This document shows, piece by piece, positions 1 to 12,063 of a stretch of DNA of 40,000 nucleotides. Position numbers and translations under genes: made by a program. Numbering within the stretch: position 1 is the first letter of the stretch; each line of letters begins with the position of its first letter. The notes beneath the pieces were generated by a model, which saw only the letters and a list, made by a program, of their open reading frames with translations, had not been told where the DNA came from and did not search any database. Source of the DNA: Neocallimastix lanati (nom. inval.) (Eukaryota; Neocallimastigomycota; Neocallimastigomycetes; Neocallimastigales; Neocallimastigaceae); the NCBI GenBank assembly GCA_016946835.1, contig JACVTC010000002.1:720001-760000 (forward strand), written 5' to 3'.

Positions 1-453
1 ACCATTCATATTCATATTATTCATATTATTCATACCATTCATGTTATTCCTGTTGTTCATGTTGTTCATACTGTTCATGCTATTCATGTTGTTCATACCG
101 TTCAAGCTATTCATGCCGTTCATCATCATATTCATTTGATTTGGCATTCCATTATTATTCATCATAGAATTTCCTTGATTCATCATGTTCATTGAAGATG
201 GGGTCATAGTAATAGTTGAATTTGGAAGAGTATGAGTTTGGAAATAGGTAGAAATTTCTTGATTTAATCTTGAAATCTGAGCATCCGTAATATTTGGATT
301 TTGTAAGGTTTGCATTGCATTATAAAAGTATTGAACTTCACGATTGTTATTTTCATCATATGGGAATTGTATTTTATGATTTAACTTTTGTAATAAAATA
401 TTTTGAATACTATTAATGGCCTTATTTAAAATGGCTTTTTTCATTTCCATTTC
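1..453 (-). CDS. Probable downstream exon of the Pcf11 gene (partial, runs off window)
   Basis: Open frame from 453 to the window edge (151 codons). It is preceded by a good acceptor (TTTATAG, AG at 455-454) in phase 0, the same phase as the donor that ends the CID exon at 2089. The first ~70 residues form a helical, coiled-coil-like stretch (KKAILNKAINSIQNILLQKL onward), followed by a spacer with QNPNITDAQISRLNQEI. From about residue 90 the protein becomes a degenerate Asn/Met/Gly repeat (NNMNSMNSMNN type) up to the edge. Pcf11 proteins carry a predicted helical segment and low-complexity sequence after the CID, which fits, but I have no alignment. Alternative: a separate gene starting at an in-frame ATG (450 or 444). 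The link to the CID exons is inferred from phase, strand and order. Confidence 0.6.
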
Positions 454-2088
454 CTATAAAATAAAATATATATATATATATATATTTTTTTTCCATTAAA
501 GATATATATATATTTATAAAAAAAAAAAAATATAAAAAAGTAAAATAAAAAAAAAAAAAATAGAATCATTAATAATCTTGATATTGCTTTTTTTTTTTTT
601 TTTTTTTCATTTTTATTTAATTTAAATCAAAAAATATAAAAAAATTTTTTTTTAAAAAAAAAAAAAAAAAAAAAGAAAAACTCAAAAGAAAAAGTAAAGA
701 TACGTGTTTATAGGAAAGTTCAAAAAAAAAAAATTGTAATATAAATTTATAAAAACTTTTTTAAAATAAAAAAATTTTTTTTTTTTTTAAAGGAATCTGA
801 AAAGTTTAAAAATTTAATAATAATAATAATAAAAAAAAAAAAAAGGAAATAAATATATAAATTTATATTTTGAAGATGAAGAAAATATTGTAATCTTTAA
901 AAAAATAACATAATTTATAAAAGGCATAAATATGTTAGAATGCTTTACTATTATTATTACATTCTTTACATTTTATGCCCTTTTTCTTTTTTTTTTTTTT
1001 TTTTATTATGTTAAGTTTTTTTTTTTTTTTTTTTATGGTTCAATACAACTATCTTCATATTCAAAATTTCCTTTTCTTTTTTTTGAAAAGAACTTCGCTT
1101 TTTTTTTTTAAAAATAGATTTTTTTTTTTTAAAAAAATTTTTTTTTATCCTTTTGTTTTTCTTTTTTCTTTTTTTTTAAATAAAAATTTAGATAATGGTT
1201 ATTTTTTCTACTTTCTTTTTTTAATCTTTCTTCTTTTATATATTATTCTTTCAATCCTTTTAACTTTACTATCTGAAAAAAAATAAAATAATAATAAAAA
1301 TAAAATAAAATTTTTGATTCTAGTTGTAATATTTTATTATATTCTATAATGAACTTTTTTAATTCTGAATTTTAAGTAATTGTCTTTAAAGTTTTTTTCT
1401 TTTCTTATTTTTTTTTTTTTTTAAATATAAATAAAGAATTTTATATTATTTTTTTTTTTTTTTTTTTTTTTATTTTATTTTTATTTATTATATTATTATT
1501 TTTATTATTTAACTTTTAAACTATTAATTATATTTTAGTATATATATTTATTTCTTTCCAAGAAATTAAATATTTATTTCATTTTTTTTTTTTTTTTTTT
1601 TTTGTACTAATAAAGTTCAAAAAGAAAAAAAAAATCATTAGTTTTTTATCTTTTTTTTTTAAAAAAAAAAAATTTAAGAACGAGAACTATTATTTATATA
1701 TAGCATGACTTATTATGCAATTAACCATAGTCATTTTTTATTTTTTTCTCTTTCTCTTTTTTATTTTTAATTTTTTTTTTTATTGTTTTGTTATATTATT
1801 AATCATTAGATTAATAAAACTATAAAATAATAAAAATAATTATATTATATATTTTATAGTATTCATATATTTATTATATACAAATTTATATTTTTTTTAT
1901 TAAATAATGAAAAAATAGAAAGAAAAAAAATTTTCCAAATTTACAACAAAAAAATTCCCATTAACTTTTACCAACAAAATTAACAAATAAAAATTAAATA
2001 AAATAAAACTAAAACAAATAAAAGAAAATATTTATAAAAACTTATATATAGATAGGTTAGTATTAATTAATATTATATTTCTATTTAC
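454..2088 (-). other. Putative long intron of the Pcf11 gene; AT-rich, no coding signal seen
   Basis: 1,635 bp between the donor at 2088-2087 (GTAAAT) and the acceptor at 455-454 (TTTATAG). It consists of long T and A homopolymers (for example 590-607 and 1451-1471) and AT dinucleotide runs. I found no further exon on the minus strand. The plus-strand frame at 975-1286 encodes almost only Phe/Leu/Lys from poly(T) and is not a credible gene. The length is well above the other introns in this window (112-545 bp), so a missed small exon or two separate genes remain possible. Confidence 0.45.
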
Positions 2089-2695
2089 ATTTTCATCTTT
2101 TTTCTGAAATTGATTTATTATAGAATTCAAACTTTCGAGGATATTTTGAGAAAATAATGGTCCTTTTGGATAGTCCTTCCATGTATTTACCAGACGCTTT
2201 AATTTCATTTGTGTATCAGAATCCACTAAATTATATGTCTGTCCAAATAACTTTGTTAAATTAAGGCTAAATAATGATAAATATGTCCCACCAATATTTT
2301 TACAGATAGAATCCATTAAATACATTAATGGAAGCTTTTGGTGCCTTTGAACCTATTATATAATTTTATTATATCAATAAAAATAAAAAAAAAAAAAAAA
2401 TTAGTTTCATTGTTCTAACACATTGCATAAACATTATAATTCGTGAAAACTATTAAAAAATTACATTATTTATTTGATTCTCTATTGCTTCAACTATTAA
2501 TGGTGCAATACTAATATATCTCTTTGCCAAATCTGTCAATTCTGAAATGATTGGTTTTGAATTGAAAGTTAGTTGTTGAAGTACAATCTTAAAATTATGA
2601 ACTAACTCTTGATCATTATCCTCTTTACTATATATATTTGTATCTTGCATTTTAAAATTAGTCCAAGATGGCTGTTGCATATACTTTAGTTCCAT
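2089..2695 (-). CDS. PCF11: Pcf11-like pre-mRNA cleavage/polyadenylation factor, CID exons 1-2
   Basis: Pcf11 is a subunit of cleavage factor IA/CFII. Its N-terminal CTD-interacting domain (CID) binds the Ser2-phosphorylated RNA polymerase II tail and couples 3'-end cleavage to termination. Exon 1 is 2695-2465 (77 codons, ATG at 2695); a 112-bp intron (GTAATT...AATAG, 2464-2353) follows; exon 2 is 2352-2089 (88 codons) and ends at a GTAAAT donor. All junctions are phase 0. The joined 165 residues form a complete CID: QQLTFNSKPIISELT (helix 1-2 region), IVEAIENQI, QKLPLMYLMDSICKNIGG (the signature LDSICKN-like motif), then LVDSDTQMKLKRLVNTW and a final helix. Reading through the donor stops after 14 codons, so the gene must either splice on or end just after the CID. 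The next matching acceptor is at 454. No upstream promoter motif could be assigned. Confidence 0.85.
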
Positions 2696-3055
2696 ATTTA
2701 TTATAAATAAAATAATTAAAAAACAATATATACTATAAAAATAATAAAAAATCTAATCCCTTTAAATCTATATTCACAAATATAAAATTTCTAAATTATT
2801 AATCCTTGATTTAACAAATAATTCTCAAGACTTCTTTGCTTTGTTAATACAAAGTACTAGCAACTTTTTAAATAAATTTATTCCTTAAGTTACAAAATAT
2901 ATTTATAATAAAACCTGCTTATTCATCAAAAATATATATATAAAAATATAAATAAAAATGAGTTTAAAATAAATAATTTATTAATAAAAATCTTCAATAT
3001 GTCATTATTATTTTTTAATAAAATCTTTAATATATTTTTATTCAATAAAAATAAG

Positions 3056-3232
3056 ATGAAATCTTTTTCAACTTTTCTCTTTTTATCAATATCAGTATTA
3101 TGGACATTAATAATATATTTCATTTATATTCAATATTTTCGAGAAAAGTTTAAATTTGGATTCCATCAACAAAAGCTCTTTTTTTTTTTTTTTAAAGAAA
3201 ATCTAAATATAATAGTTTATATTCTTATCTAG
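3056..3232 (+). CDS. Doubtful small membrane-protein ORF
   Basis: A 58-codon frame starting MKSFSTFLFLSISVLWTLII. It has one hydrophobic segment (about residues 5-26) followed by a basic, aromatic stretch (QYFREKFKFGFHQQK), then poly(Phe) from a T tract. The first 42 codons are less repetitive than the surroundings, which is the only reason to list it. It could be a first exon with a signal anchor, or chance. No family is recognised, and an in-frame ATG at 2999 would extend it. Confidence 0.15.
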   Translation: MKSFSTFLFLSISVLWTLIIYFIYIQYFREKFKFGFHQQKLFFFFFKENLNIIVYILI

Positions 3233-3700
3233 TTATTTTTGTATTTTTTATTTTTTTTTTTGAATTTAATTTTAAAATATATAAATTTAAAATATATATA
3301 CTTATACTTACTTTTTAAAAATTATTAATCCCTTAGATTGTTTGTTGCACTCTGATTAATTTCTCCCTTTTAAAATTAAAAATATTTAAATTGGTTTGAC
3401 TTTTTAAAAAAAAAAATAAAAAAAACAAAATTATAAAAGCAAATAATCTACTTTTATTAAGTAATCTATTTTTTAAAATAAATAAAAATTTGGTTTTAAT
3501 CTATTTTTTATTATTGTATTTGTTTTAAATGATAATAATAATCAATCTATTTTTAAAAATAAAAGGTATATTTAGATTAATCTTTTTATTATTATTAAAT
3601 TAGAAATAACTTTTTTATTTTGAAAGAGAAAAAAAATTTTTTAGAACGTTTCAAAATATTATTAATATAGAATTAAAAATTTAGAATAAAAAAATTATTC

Positions 3701-3731
<31 letters not shown>

Positions 3732-3866
3732 TTAAAATGGAAATAAATGCCATTGATTTCATCATAAATCCAAAAAAATGCTAATCATTAATAAATAATT
3801 AGTCATAAAAAATTATTATTTTTTTCATATATTTTAGCTTATTATTAATTAATATTTAATATTTGT

Positions 3867-4132
3867 TATTATTTATTATTTATTATTTATTATTTATTAT
3901 TTATTATTTATTATTTATTATTTATTATTCCATTATTTATTATTTATTATTTATTATTTATTATTTATTATTTATTATTTATTATATATTATTTATTATT
4001 CCATTATTTATTATTTATTATTTATTATTTATTATTTATTATTTATTATATATTATTTATTATTTATTATTTATTATTTATTATTTATTATTTATTATTT
4101 ATTATTTATTATATATTATTTATTATTTATTA
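3867..4132. repeat. Heptanucleotide array, unit TTATTTA
   Basis: About 266 bp of a 7-bp unit (TTATTTA), interrupted by variants such as ATTCCATTATTTA (near 3928 and 3998) and TATATATTA. Because 7 is not a multiple of 3, the array reads as an LLFIIYY-type heptad peptide in every plus frame, so the 90-codon frame here is a repeat artefact. Two other arrays of the same unit occur in this window. Confidence 0.95.
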
Positions 4133-4399
4133 TAAATTAATTATTTAATTATTTAATTATTGATTAATTAATAAATAAATAAAAATTTTATTATCAAAAT
4201 TAAAATAATTTATTGATTCTATTGCTAAAATATTAAATCTAATATAAAAACTATTTATTATAAATTAATTATTAATTAATATCAATAATAAATAAATAAA
4301 TAAGTTAACATATAATGTTTAATAATAATTTAAAAGATTGTCAAAATTTTATCAATAATAAAAAACAAACAAATTTAAATAATAATAAAAAAAAAACTT

Positions 4400-4620
4400 T
4401 AAATAATATATATCAAATAATTAATCTTAAATAATAAATCTCATATTATAAATATCAAATAATTAATCTTAAATAATTAATCTTATAAATAATAAATATC
4501 AAATAATTAATCTTAAATAGTAAATAATATATTTCAAATAATAAATATCAAATAATTAATCTTAAATAATAAATCTTATATTATAAATAATATATTTCAA
4601 ATAATATATAGCTAAGATTA
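4400..4620. repeat. Degenerate tandem repeat, ~43-49 bp unit
   Basis: The core TATCAAATAATTAATCTTAA recurs at about 4410, 4453, 4497 and 4546, with AAATAATAAATCTTATATTAT-like linkers. The spacing is 43, 44 and 49 bp. This is a short local satellite with no coding content. Confidence 0.75.
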
Positions 4621-5977
4621 ATTATTGAATAATAAATATAAATTTATTCAATTATTTATTATTATTTTGTTTTTGTTTTTTTTCTTTTAATAGTAAAAAA
4701 AAAATAATAAAAATTAATTATATATAATATAATTTTAAATTAAAGATTTAAATTAATATAACACAATATATTCTCTTTAAATTTTTTATTATTATTTGAA
4801 TTAGTTTTAATAAAATTAAAATATATTATTAATATATGGTAGAATATAAACGGTATAAATATAAGATGATATATAAATAGAACGGAAAGGGAAAAAAAAT
4901 GTTTAAATTTTTTTTCTCTGCATTTTTATAAAATTTTTTATTTCATTATTTATTTAAATAAATTAAATAATATATTATAAAATATTAAATCCATAAATTA
5001 TTTATATATATGATAATATATTATAATATATTATATTATTTAAAATTCTATTTATTTTAATTCAACCACTTAAATAAATTTAATATATAATATATATATT
5101 CATTTTATATTAAATGATTTAATTTTAGTATACTTGTATTATTTATATTCCAATTCTCATTTATTATAGTATTATAATGTATTTAATTATGTATACATAA
5201 CCAATCAAATGCTAAATTATAGTGTTAAATTATCTATTTTTATAATCAAATTTATTAATTATAATTATAATATATTGATATCATTATTAATATACATATA
5301 TTTTAAATTAGCACATGATACCTTCCATAATTACCAATAAACTTAAAAAAAAAAACATATAAAAGTAGCCACTAAATCAAGAATTTATGTTAATTTACCA
5401 CATATTATCTATATAATTATATATATTTAAACTTATATTATATATTTATATTATATATAGACTGTATATAATATATGTTATGTATATTTTATATATATTA
5501 TAATATATGTATTTAGTTTATTTTATTATATTTAATATATTATTGCAATATATTGAAGTTGAATGGATGAATAAAGTTAATTTAAAAAAGATTATTCTCA
5601 TAATACAGAACTAAAAAAAAAAAAAGAATGAAATATTATAATTTTATCTTCTTGTTTTTTTTTTTTTTTTTTTTTTTCATTTTTAAATGTTCCTGCTGTT
5701 ATTTGAAAGTAGTGGTAATTTTAGCCATAAATTACTAAAAGTTGTGGTTAACATTAACCACTGAATATATTTCTTATTAGCAATAAAGTCGATTATAAGT
5801 AAAATTTAAGTATTTTTATAACAAATATTCTTGATAGTGTATCATCATTAAAAGTGAACATATGACTTATATTAAACGATAAACTTTTAATAAGGGTTCA
5901 ATTTTTTATACCATGATAAAATATATCTATCAAAAAATGAATAATTATTAATTTTTTAATACGCATTTTATTCTTAT

Positions 5978-6610
5978 TATTTATTATTTATTATTTATTA
6001 TTTATTATTTATTATTTATAATTATTTATTATTTATTATTGATTATTTATTTATTATTTATTATTCAATTATTTATTATTAATTACTTATTATTCCATTA
6101 TTTACTATTCAATTATTTATTATTTATTATTTTTTATTATTATTCAATTATTTATTATTTATTATTTAATTATTTATTATTTATTCAATTATTTATTATT
6201 TATTATTTATTATTTATTATTTATTATTCAATTGTTTATTATTTATTATTTATTATTCAATTGTTTATTATTTATTATTTATTATTTATTATTTATTATT
6301 TATTAATAAATACTCTTTTTATTATTTATTATTTATTATTTATTATTTATTATTTATTATTTATTATTTATTATTTATTATTTATATATTTATTATTTAT
6401 TATTTATTATTTATTATTTATTATTTATTATTTATTATTTATTATTTATTATTTATTATTTATTATTTATATATTTATTATTTATTATTTATTATTTATT
6501 ATTTATTATTTATTATTTATTATTTATTATTATTATTTATTATTTATTATTAATTATTTATTAATAAATACTCTTTTTATTATTATTCAATTATTTAATA
6601 GTATATAGTA
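5978..6610. repeat. Heptanucleotide array, unit TTATTTA, with interruptions
   Basis: About 630 bp of the TTATTTA unit, broken by TTCAATTG-type variants, TATATATTTA, and two copies of AATAAATACTCTTTTTATTA (6305-6324 and 6563-6582). The same 20-bp interruption occurs three times in the array near 24 kb, so the arrays share a higher-order unit. The 189-codon frame across it is a repeat artefact. Confidence 0.95.
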
Positions 6611-8403
6611 TATATAATGTCATTTAATTTATAATTTAATTAATATATTATTTCCATTCATGAAATGCTAAAACCACGTTTTTTTTTTGTAGTATGATTT
6701 GGACTAATTAAAAGAATAAAAAAAATTTGTCATATTCATTATGGGATATATTAAAAATCATATTCATTAATCAAACACAAAAAATAGTTTAACCATAATT
6801 TAATCATTCTATGTTAAATGAAATACTTTAACTCATAGATATTTCTACATTACTAAAAGAAGTGTCAAGTTCAAGGAAGTAAATAATATTTAAGAACATT
6901 TAAACAGATATTATATATATAAACTTTTCCTCTTTTTTTTTTTTTATTTCTTTCTTCTTAATCATTTATAGATATTGAAATGGTTTAATATTAATGATTT
7001 ACGAATTTAAATATATTTATTATATATTTATTATATATTTATTATATGTTAAATCGATTATCTTTTTTTTTTTTTGTTATTTGAAAAAAATATTATATAT
7101 ATATATATATATATATCACATTTACTTTTAGAAGTATATAATACTATTGATAAATTAGATTTGATTAATATAGAGAAGAAATTAATTTTCTTTTTAAATG
7201 TTGAAATATAATAAATTATAATAAAAAAAAAGTTTAGGGAAGTATAAAGAGTATTCAGAAGTTACATACTAGTGAAAATGTTTTATTATGATATAAAAAT
7301 AAAAATTCAAAATATATTTATAATTTTTTTTTTTATTTTTATCTTTTTAATTTGAAGATCAATTTAATAATATTATTAAATAATAAATAATAATAATAAT
7401 AATTAGATTGTATTGTATTGTATTAATAATAATAATAATATTATTATTATTAATTACTATTAATTTTTTAAAAAAAAAAGAAAAAAAAAAAGAATGAATA
7501 ATAATAAAAATAATTACTTTTTTTGGTAATGATTAAATTTAAATCACTTGGACAATGGAGTATCCATGTGATTAACTATTGGTTGTTGTTTTTTTATTTC
7601 CAAAATTGTTTATCTTACTTAAAATGTGGTTAATTAAAATTAAAAAAAAAATTGTGGCGTAGTTAAAATTTTAATTATTTATTATATTATCTTCAAAAAA
7701 ATTACATGCAATTAGGTTTATTATGATATGAAATAAATGAACTCTACATAATTCTACTCTAATTTTTTTTTTATTCATAAATGTCTAATAGTACTAATTT
7801 ACTAAAATTTTTAAATAAAACGATAATTATTTTTTTTTTTTATAAATTTACATCAACTTTTTATTTCATAATAAAAAATTGACTGAATTGATAAATGGAT
7901 GAAATAATTAATAATAAACATTAATGTTGTTTGATAACATTTTTCTTAATTTTAAGTAAATAAATCCAAAGTCAAAATTATGTATTCTCATTTTTATTAC
8001 AATTATTTAAATTAAATTCAGTAGTAATTGTTATTATAATAATAAAAAGTGTAATTCTTTATATAAACTTTTAAATTTTTTTATTATATATATATATCTT
8101 TTATTTTATATTTTTTATTATATATTTTTGTATTATATATATTTTTTATTATATATAATATTATTTTTTGTTCATGGTTAAAATTAATACAATTATTATT
8201 AGGAAATGTATATGCATAAAAAAAATACTTATTATATATTTATTTATTCTTTAAAACTAATTTAATATTTAAGTAATAAAAAATATGTATAGGTCATTTT
8301 TAGATTTTATTGAATACTAAATGAATAATAATTATATATATTTTTAATAGTATAATTAAAATAAAGTTTGATAAAAAATGAAAGGAAAAGTTGAAGAAAT
8401 TTT

Positions 8404-8442
<39 letters not shown>

Positions 8443-8765
8443 GGCTCTGTAGTAAATATGATAGAGAGCGGTTACCTTAAATGTAAGATGATATAAGTTC
8501 TTATAAATTTAAGAACTTAAGAGTAAGCTGTAATACATTTTTTTTTATTAAAATATATATATATATAATAAAATAAAAAATAAAAATTGAAATAAATCAT
8601 CATCAATAAAATAATATTCAATAATACTAAATTTTTATCTACAAAAATCATAAATTATAGTAAATGAAATTTGATATAAATATCAAATAACTATTATTAT
8701 TTGTTATTATTAATAATATTATTGTTATATATGACATTCAAAAATAATTTACGATCTTGATTAAA

Positions 8766-8810
<45 letters not shown>

Positions 8811-9717
8811 TCATTTTAAAAGAAAAATAAATTATTTATTTATTTATTTATTTACATTGATTAAAATAAAATAAAGATTGATGTATATGCTTAGAGCTTT
8901 AAAAAGATCCTTATTCATTAATAAATTTTACAAATGAAAAAATATATATTATCAAATTAAAGTTGATGTAATAAAATTAGAAATAGATTATATTGCTTTG
9001 TAAATATAATAATAATTAAAATAATAATAATAATAATAATAATAGTAATAATAATTAAAATAATTATAATAATAATAATAATAATAATAGTAATAGTAAT
9101 AGTAATAATAAAAATTAAATGAAAATAATAAATACGTAAATAAAAATAAAATTAAGAAAGATAGAAAGGGATTATATATAAATAAATAGGATTTATAACA
9201 TTATAAATAATATAATTTTTTTTATGTGTATTATTATTACTTAATACTTTTCTCAGTAAAATCATTAATTCTATAAAAATAGTTAAATTCAATTATTAAA
9301 CTTTTATTTATAAAAAATTTTATATTAATAAAAATAATTAAATATATATATATATATATATATATATTTTTGATTATTATTATTGATTGATTATATTGAT
9401 TATAATCAATGATTGATATTTACTATTATTATTATTATGTTATATTTTATTTTATTTTTATTTTTATTTTTATTTTTATTTTTATTTTTTTTCTTTATAT
9501 AAATATATATATTTATATTTATAATAAAAATAATACTTTGAAAACAAAAATTTAATAATGCTTTTTAGTTTTCTTAGAAACAATATACAATTCTTTTTAT
9601 TTTTTTTTATGTATCATCCTTCTATTGATGATATTCATAATTTAATATATTATTATTATAATTTTTATAAATATATATAAATATAATATACATATAGAAA
9701 TTATGAAAATCTATGAC

Positions 9718-9785
9718 CTTTAATGAAGTTCAAATAGTTTAAAATATTTAATTAAATAGTTTAAACTATTTGAACTTCATTAAAG
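9718..9785. repeat. Near-perfect 68-bp palindrome
   Basis: The 25-bp outer arms (9718-9742 and 9761-9785) are exact reverse complements, with CTTTAATGAAGTTCAAATAG on the left and its complement on the right. The 18-bp middle is also palindromic apart from one mismatched pair (9744/9759). The centre lies between 9751 and 9752. It could extrude as a cruciform or fold as a long RNA hairpin. No gene or terminal target duplication was seen next to it. Confidence 0.95.
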
Positions 9786-10244
9786 CTTTTTACTTTTATA
9801 ATTTAATACAATATGAATAGTAATAAAATAAAATTTATTATTAAATTGAAAATGTCTAATAAAACTAGAAATAGATTAAATAGCTTTTGAAATAGTAAAA
9901 AAAAAAAAAAAAAATAAAAAAAAATAAATAAAAATAAAATAAATAAAATAAAAAATAATATAATATAATATAATATAATAAAAATTAAAATTAAAATAAC
10001 AATAAAAATAAAATAAAAAATAAGAGATGTATTAAATAAATATAGATTAATAAGATAATATATTAGAACTAATTATTTTGTTTTATTATTATTTGATATT
10101 AATATCCATAAACTCATAAAATCATAATATATATTAGATATAATTATGTGCTTTATTATGGTTTATTATTAATATCAATAAACTTTTAAAATTCAAAATC
10201 TATAATATTCAATAATAAATATATATATAAAATATATATCAACA

Positions 10245-10291
<47 letters not shown>

Positions 10292-10449
10292 TTTTATCGT
10301 ATGTATTGATTTAAATTAATGAATAATATTTAATATTATATTTGAATTTAAATAAAAAAATAATAAAAAAAATTATTAAATATCTTTTATTATTTCTCGA
10401 ATTATATATATACATATTTTATATGTGAATTGCAAAGTTTATTTTTAAT

Positions 10450-10497
<48 letters not shown>

Positions 10498-10747
10498 CAA
10501 ATGGTATAGTAATGAATTAAACAACCATCCATTAATATATATGAATTCAAGAGATTTCAAGAGATCTCCTTGTTTTCTTATAATTATATATTAACACTTT
10601 TTTAATTTTCATGGACTGTTTTTGTTGATAAACATTTATTATTATTATTATATATTATTTATTATTAATATTTAAAAAAAAATTCTTTTTTATGGCCTTG
10701 AATAAGAAAAATGACCCTTAGAAATAAAAATTTTATAACATTAATAA

Positions 10748-10799
10748 TTAATAATAATTAATAATAATAATAACAATAATAATAATAATAATCATATTC

Positions 10800-10834
<35 letters not shown>

Positions 10835-10847
10835 CATATTCATAATC

Positions 10848-10885
<38 letters not shown>

Positions 10886-10955
10886 CATATTCATAATCAT
10901 AATCATAATAATAATAATAATAATAATAATAATCATATTCATAATCATAATAATA

Positions 10956-11014
<59 letters not shown>
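10748..11014. repeat. TAA trinucleotide microsatellite with CATATTCAT interruptions
   Basis: Long (AAT)n runs are interrupted at four places by AATCATATTCATAATCAT-type segments, giving a higher-order period of roughly 40-60 bp. The minus-strand Ile/Met frame over it is a repeat artefact. Confidence 0.9.
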
Positions 11015-11016
<2 letters not shown>

Positions 11017-11443
11017 TTTAATATTATTAAGATATTTATTTTCTTAATTATTTTATATGTAAAGTTTTCATATTTTTCTTATAATAATTTTTAATTATTG
11101 AATGATTAAAATCATGTGATGACATGTGCAATCTTTATTTTTTAATCTTTGATTTTAAATTAAAAATGGAAATCAAAAGAAATTTAATTTAATCAATAAT
11201 TATTAAATAGAAAAAAAAAAAGAGTAATGAAATTTACAATTTAAAAAAAAAAATAATAATAATAATAATAGAAATAAATTTAAAGAATATTATAAGGCAA
11301 CATTATTCTATATATAAAAAAAGGTTTATATTAATATCAGAATAATAATATATATTAAATGGAAATAAATAATTTATTTTGATTATTGATAATAAATAAG
11401 TAAAGTAAATAATTTTCAATAACGAATAAGACAAATGTTAAAA

Positions 11444-11482
<39 letters not shown>

Positions 11483-12063
11483 TTAAAATATTAAAATATT
11501 ATTATACTTTAATTTTTTTTAAGGGATTAAGATTATTGAAAAATCATTTTTCATAAATAATCATAATATTAATAAATGTTATAAGGGCATTATAGTAGGA
11601 TTAATTACAATCAAATTCAATTTTTTGAAGGGTTTTTTATTTTAAATAAATTAAGAATTTTTAAAACCAAAAATTTTAAAATTATATTTTATTTAAAATC
11701 CGTTTAAAACCCATTTTTCAATAATAATTAAAAAATAAAATAAAAAAATAAAAAAAAAAAAAAAAAAAAAAAGATCTAATATTAAATAATGGATAATATA
11801 TGAAATTAAAAACAATACTAATTTCTTATTTATTATTTTTATTATACATATATAAATATTAATTTCATAATAATTTTTTTTATTATTTATTATTATTATT
11901 ATTATTATTTTATATTTACTAATGTAATTATCTTTCCTTTCAATAAAATTATTTTAAATTATAACAATAAATAAAATGAATAAATGAATGAATAAATAAT
12001 TAAATCAATAAATACTCGATAAAATTATATATAAAAAAAAAAAAAAAAAAAAAGAAAATAAAA

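Larger units (their letters stand above)
3233..12063. other. 8.8-kb gene-free AT-rich spacer
   Basis: No credible coding exon was seen on either strand. It holds homopolymers (T35 at 8406-8440, A39 at 8769-8807, A40 at 10250-10289, T46 at 10452-10497), two heptanucleotide arrays, a family of ~45-bp degenerate repeats near 4.4-4.6 kb, AT dinucleotide tracts, TAA/TTA microsatellites and one large palindrome. A less AT-biased patch follows the T tract at 8441-8500. Open frames here are translations of repeats. Confidence 0.7.

Noticed and set aside
975-1286. 103-codon plus-strand ORF
   Set aside because: Almost entirely Phe/Leu/Lys from poly(T) tracts, and it lies in the putative Pcf11 intron.
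3863-4135. 90-codon ORF of LLFIIYY repeats
   Set aside because: Translation of the TTATTTA array; open in all plus frames because the unit lacks in-frame stops.
6039-6608. 189-codon ORF
   Set aside because: Same heptanucleotide repeat artefact despite its length.
10452-10497. T46 tract as the tail of a minus-strand retroposon
   Set aside because: No distinct body composition and no target-site duplication could be found.
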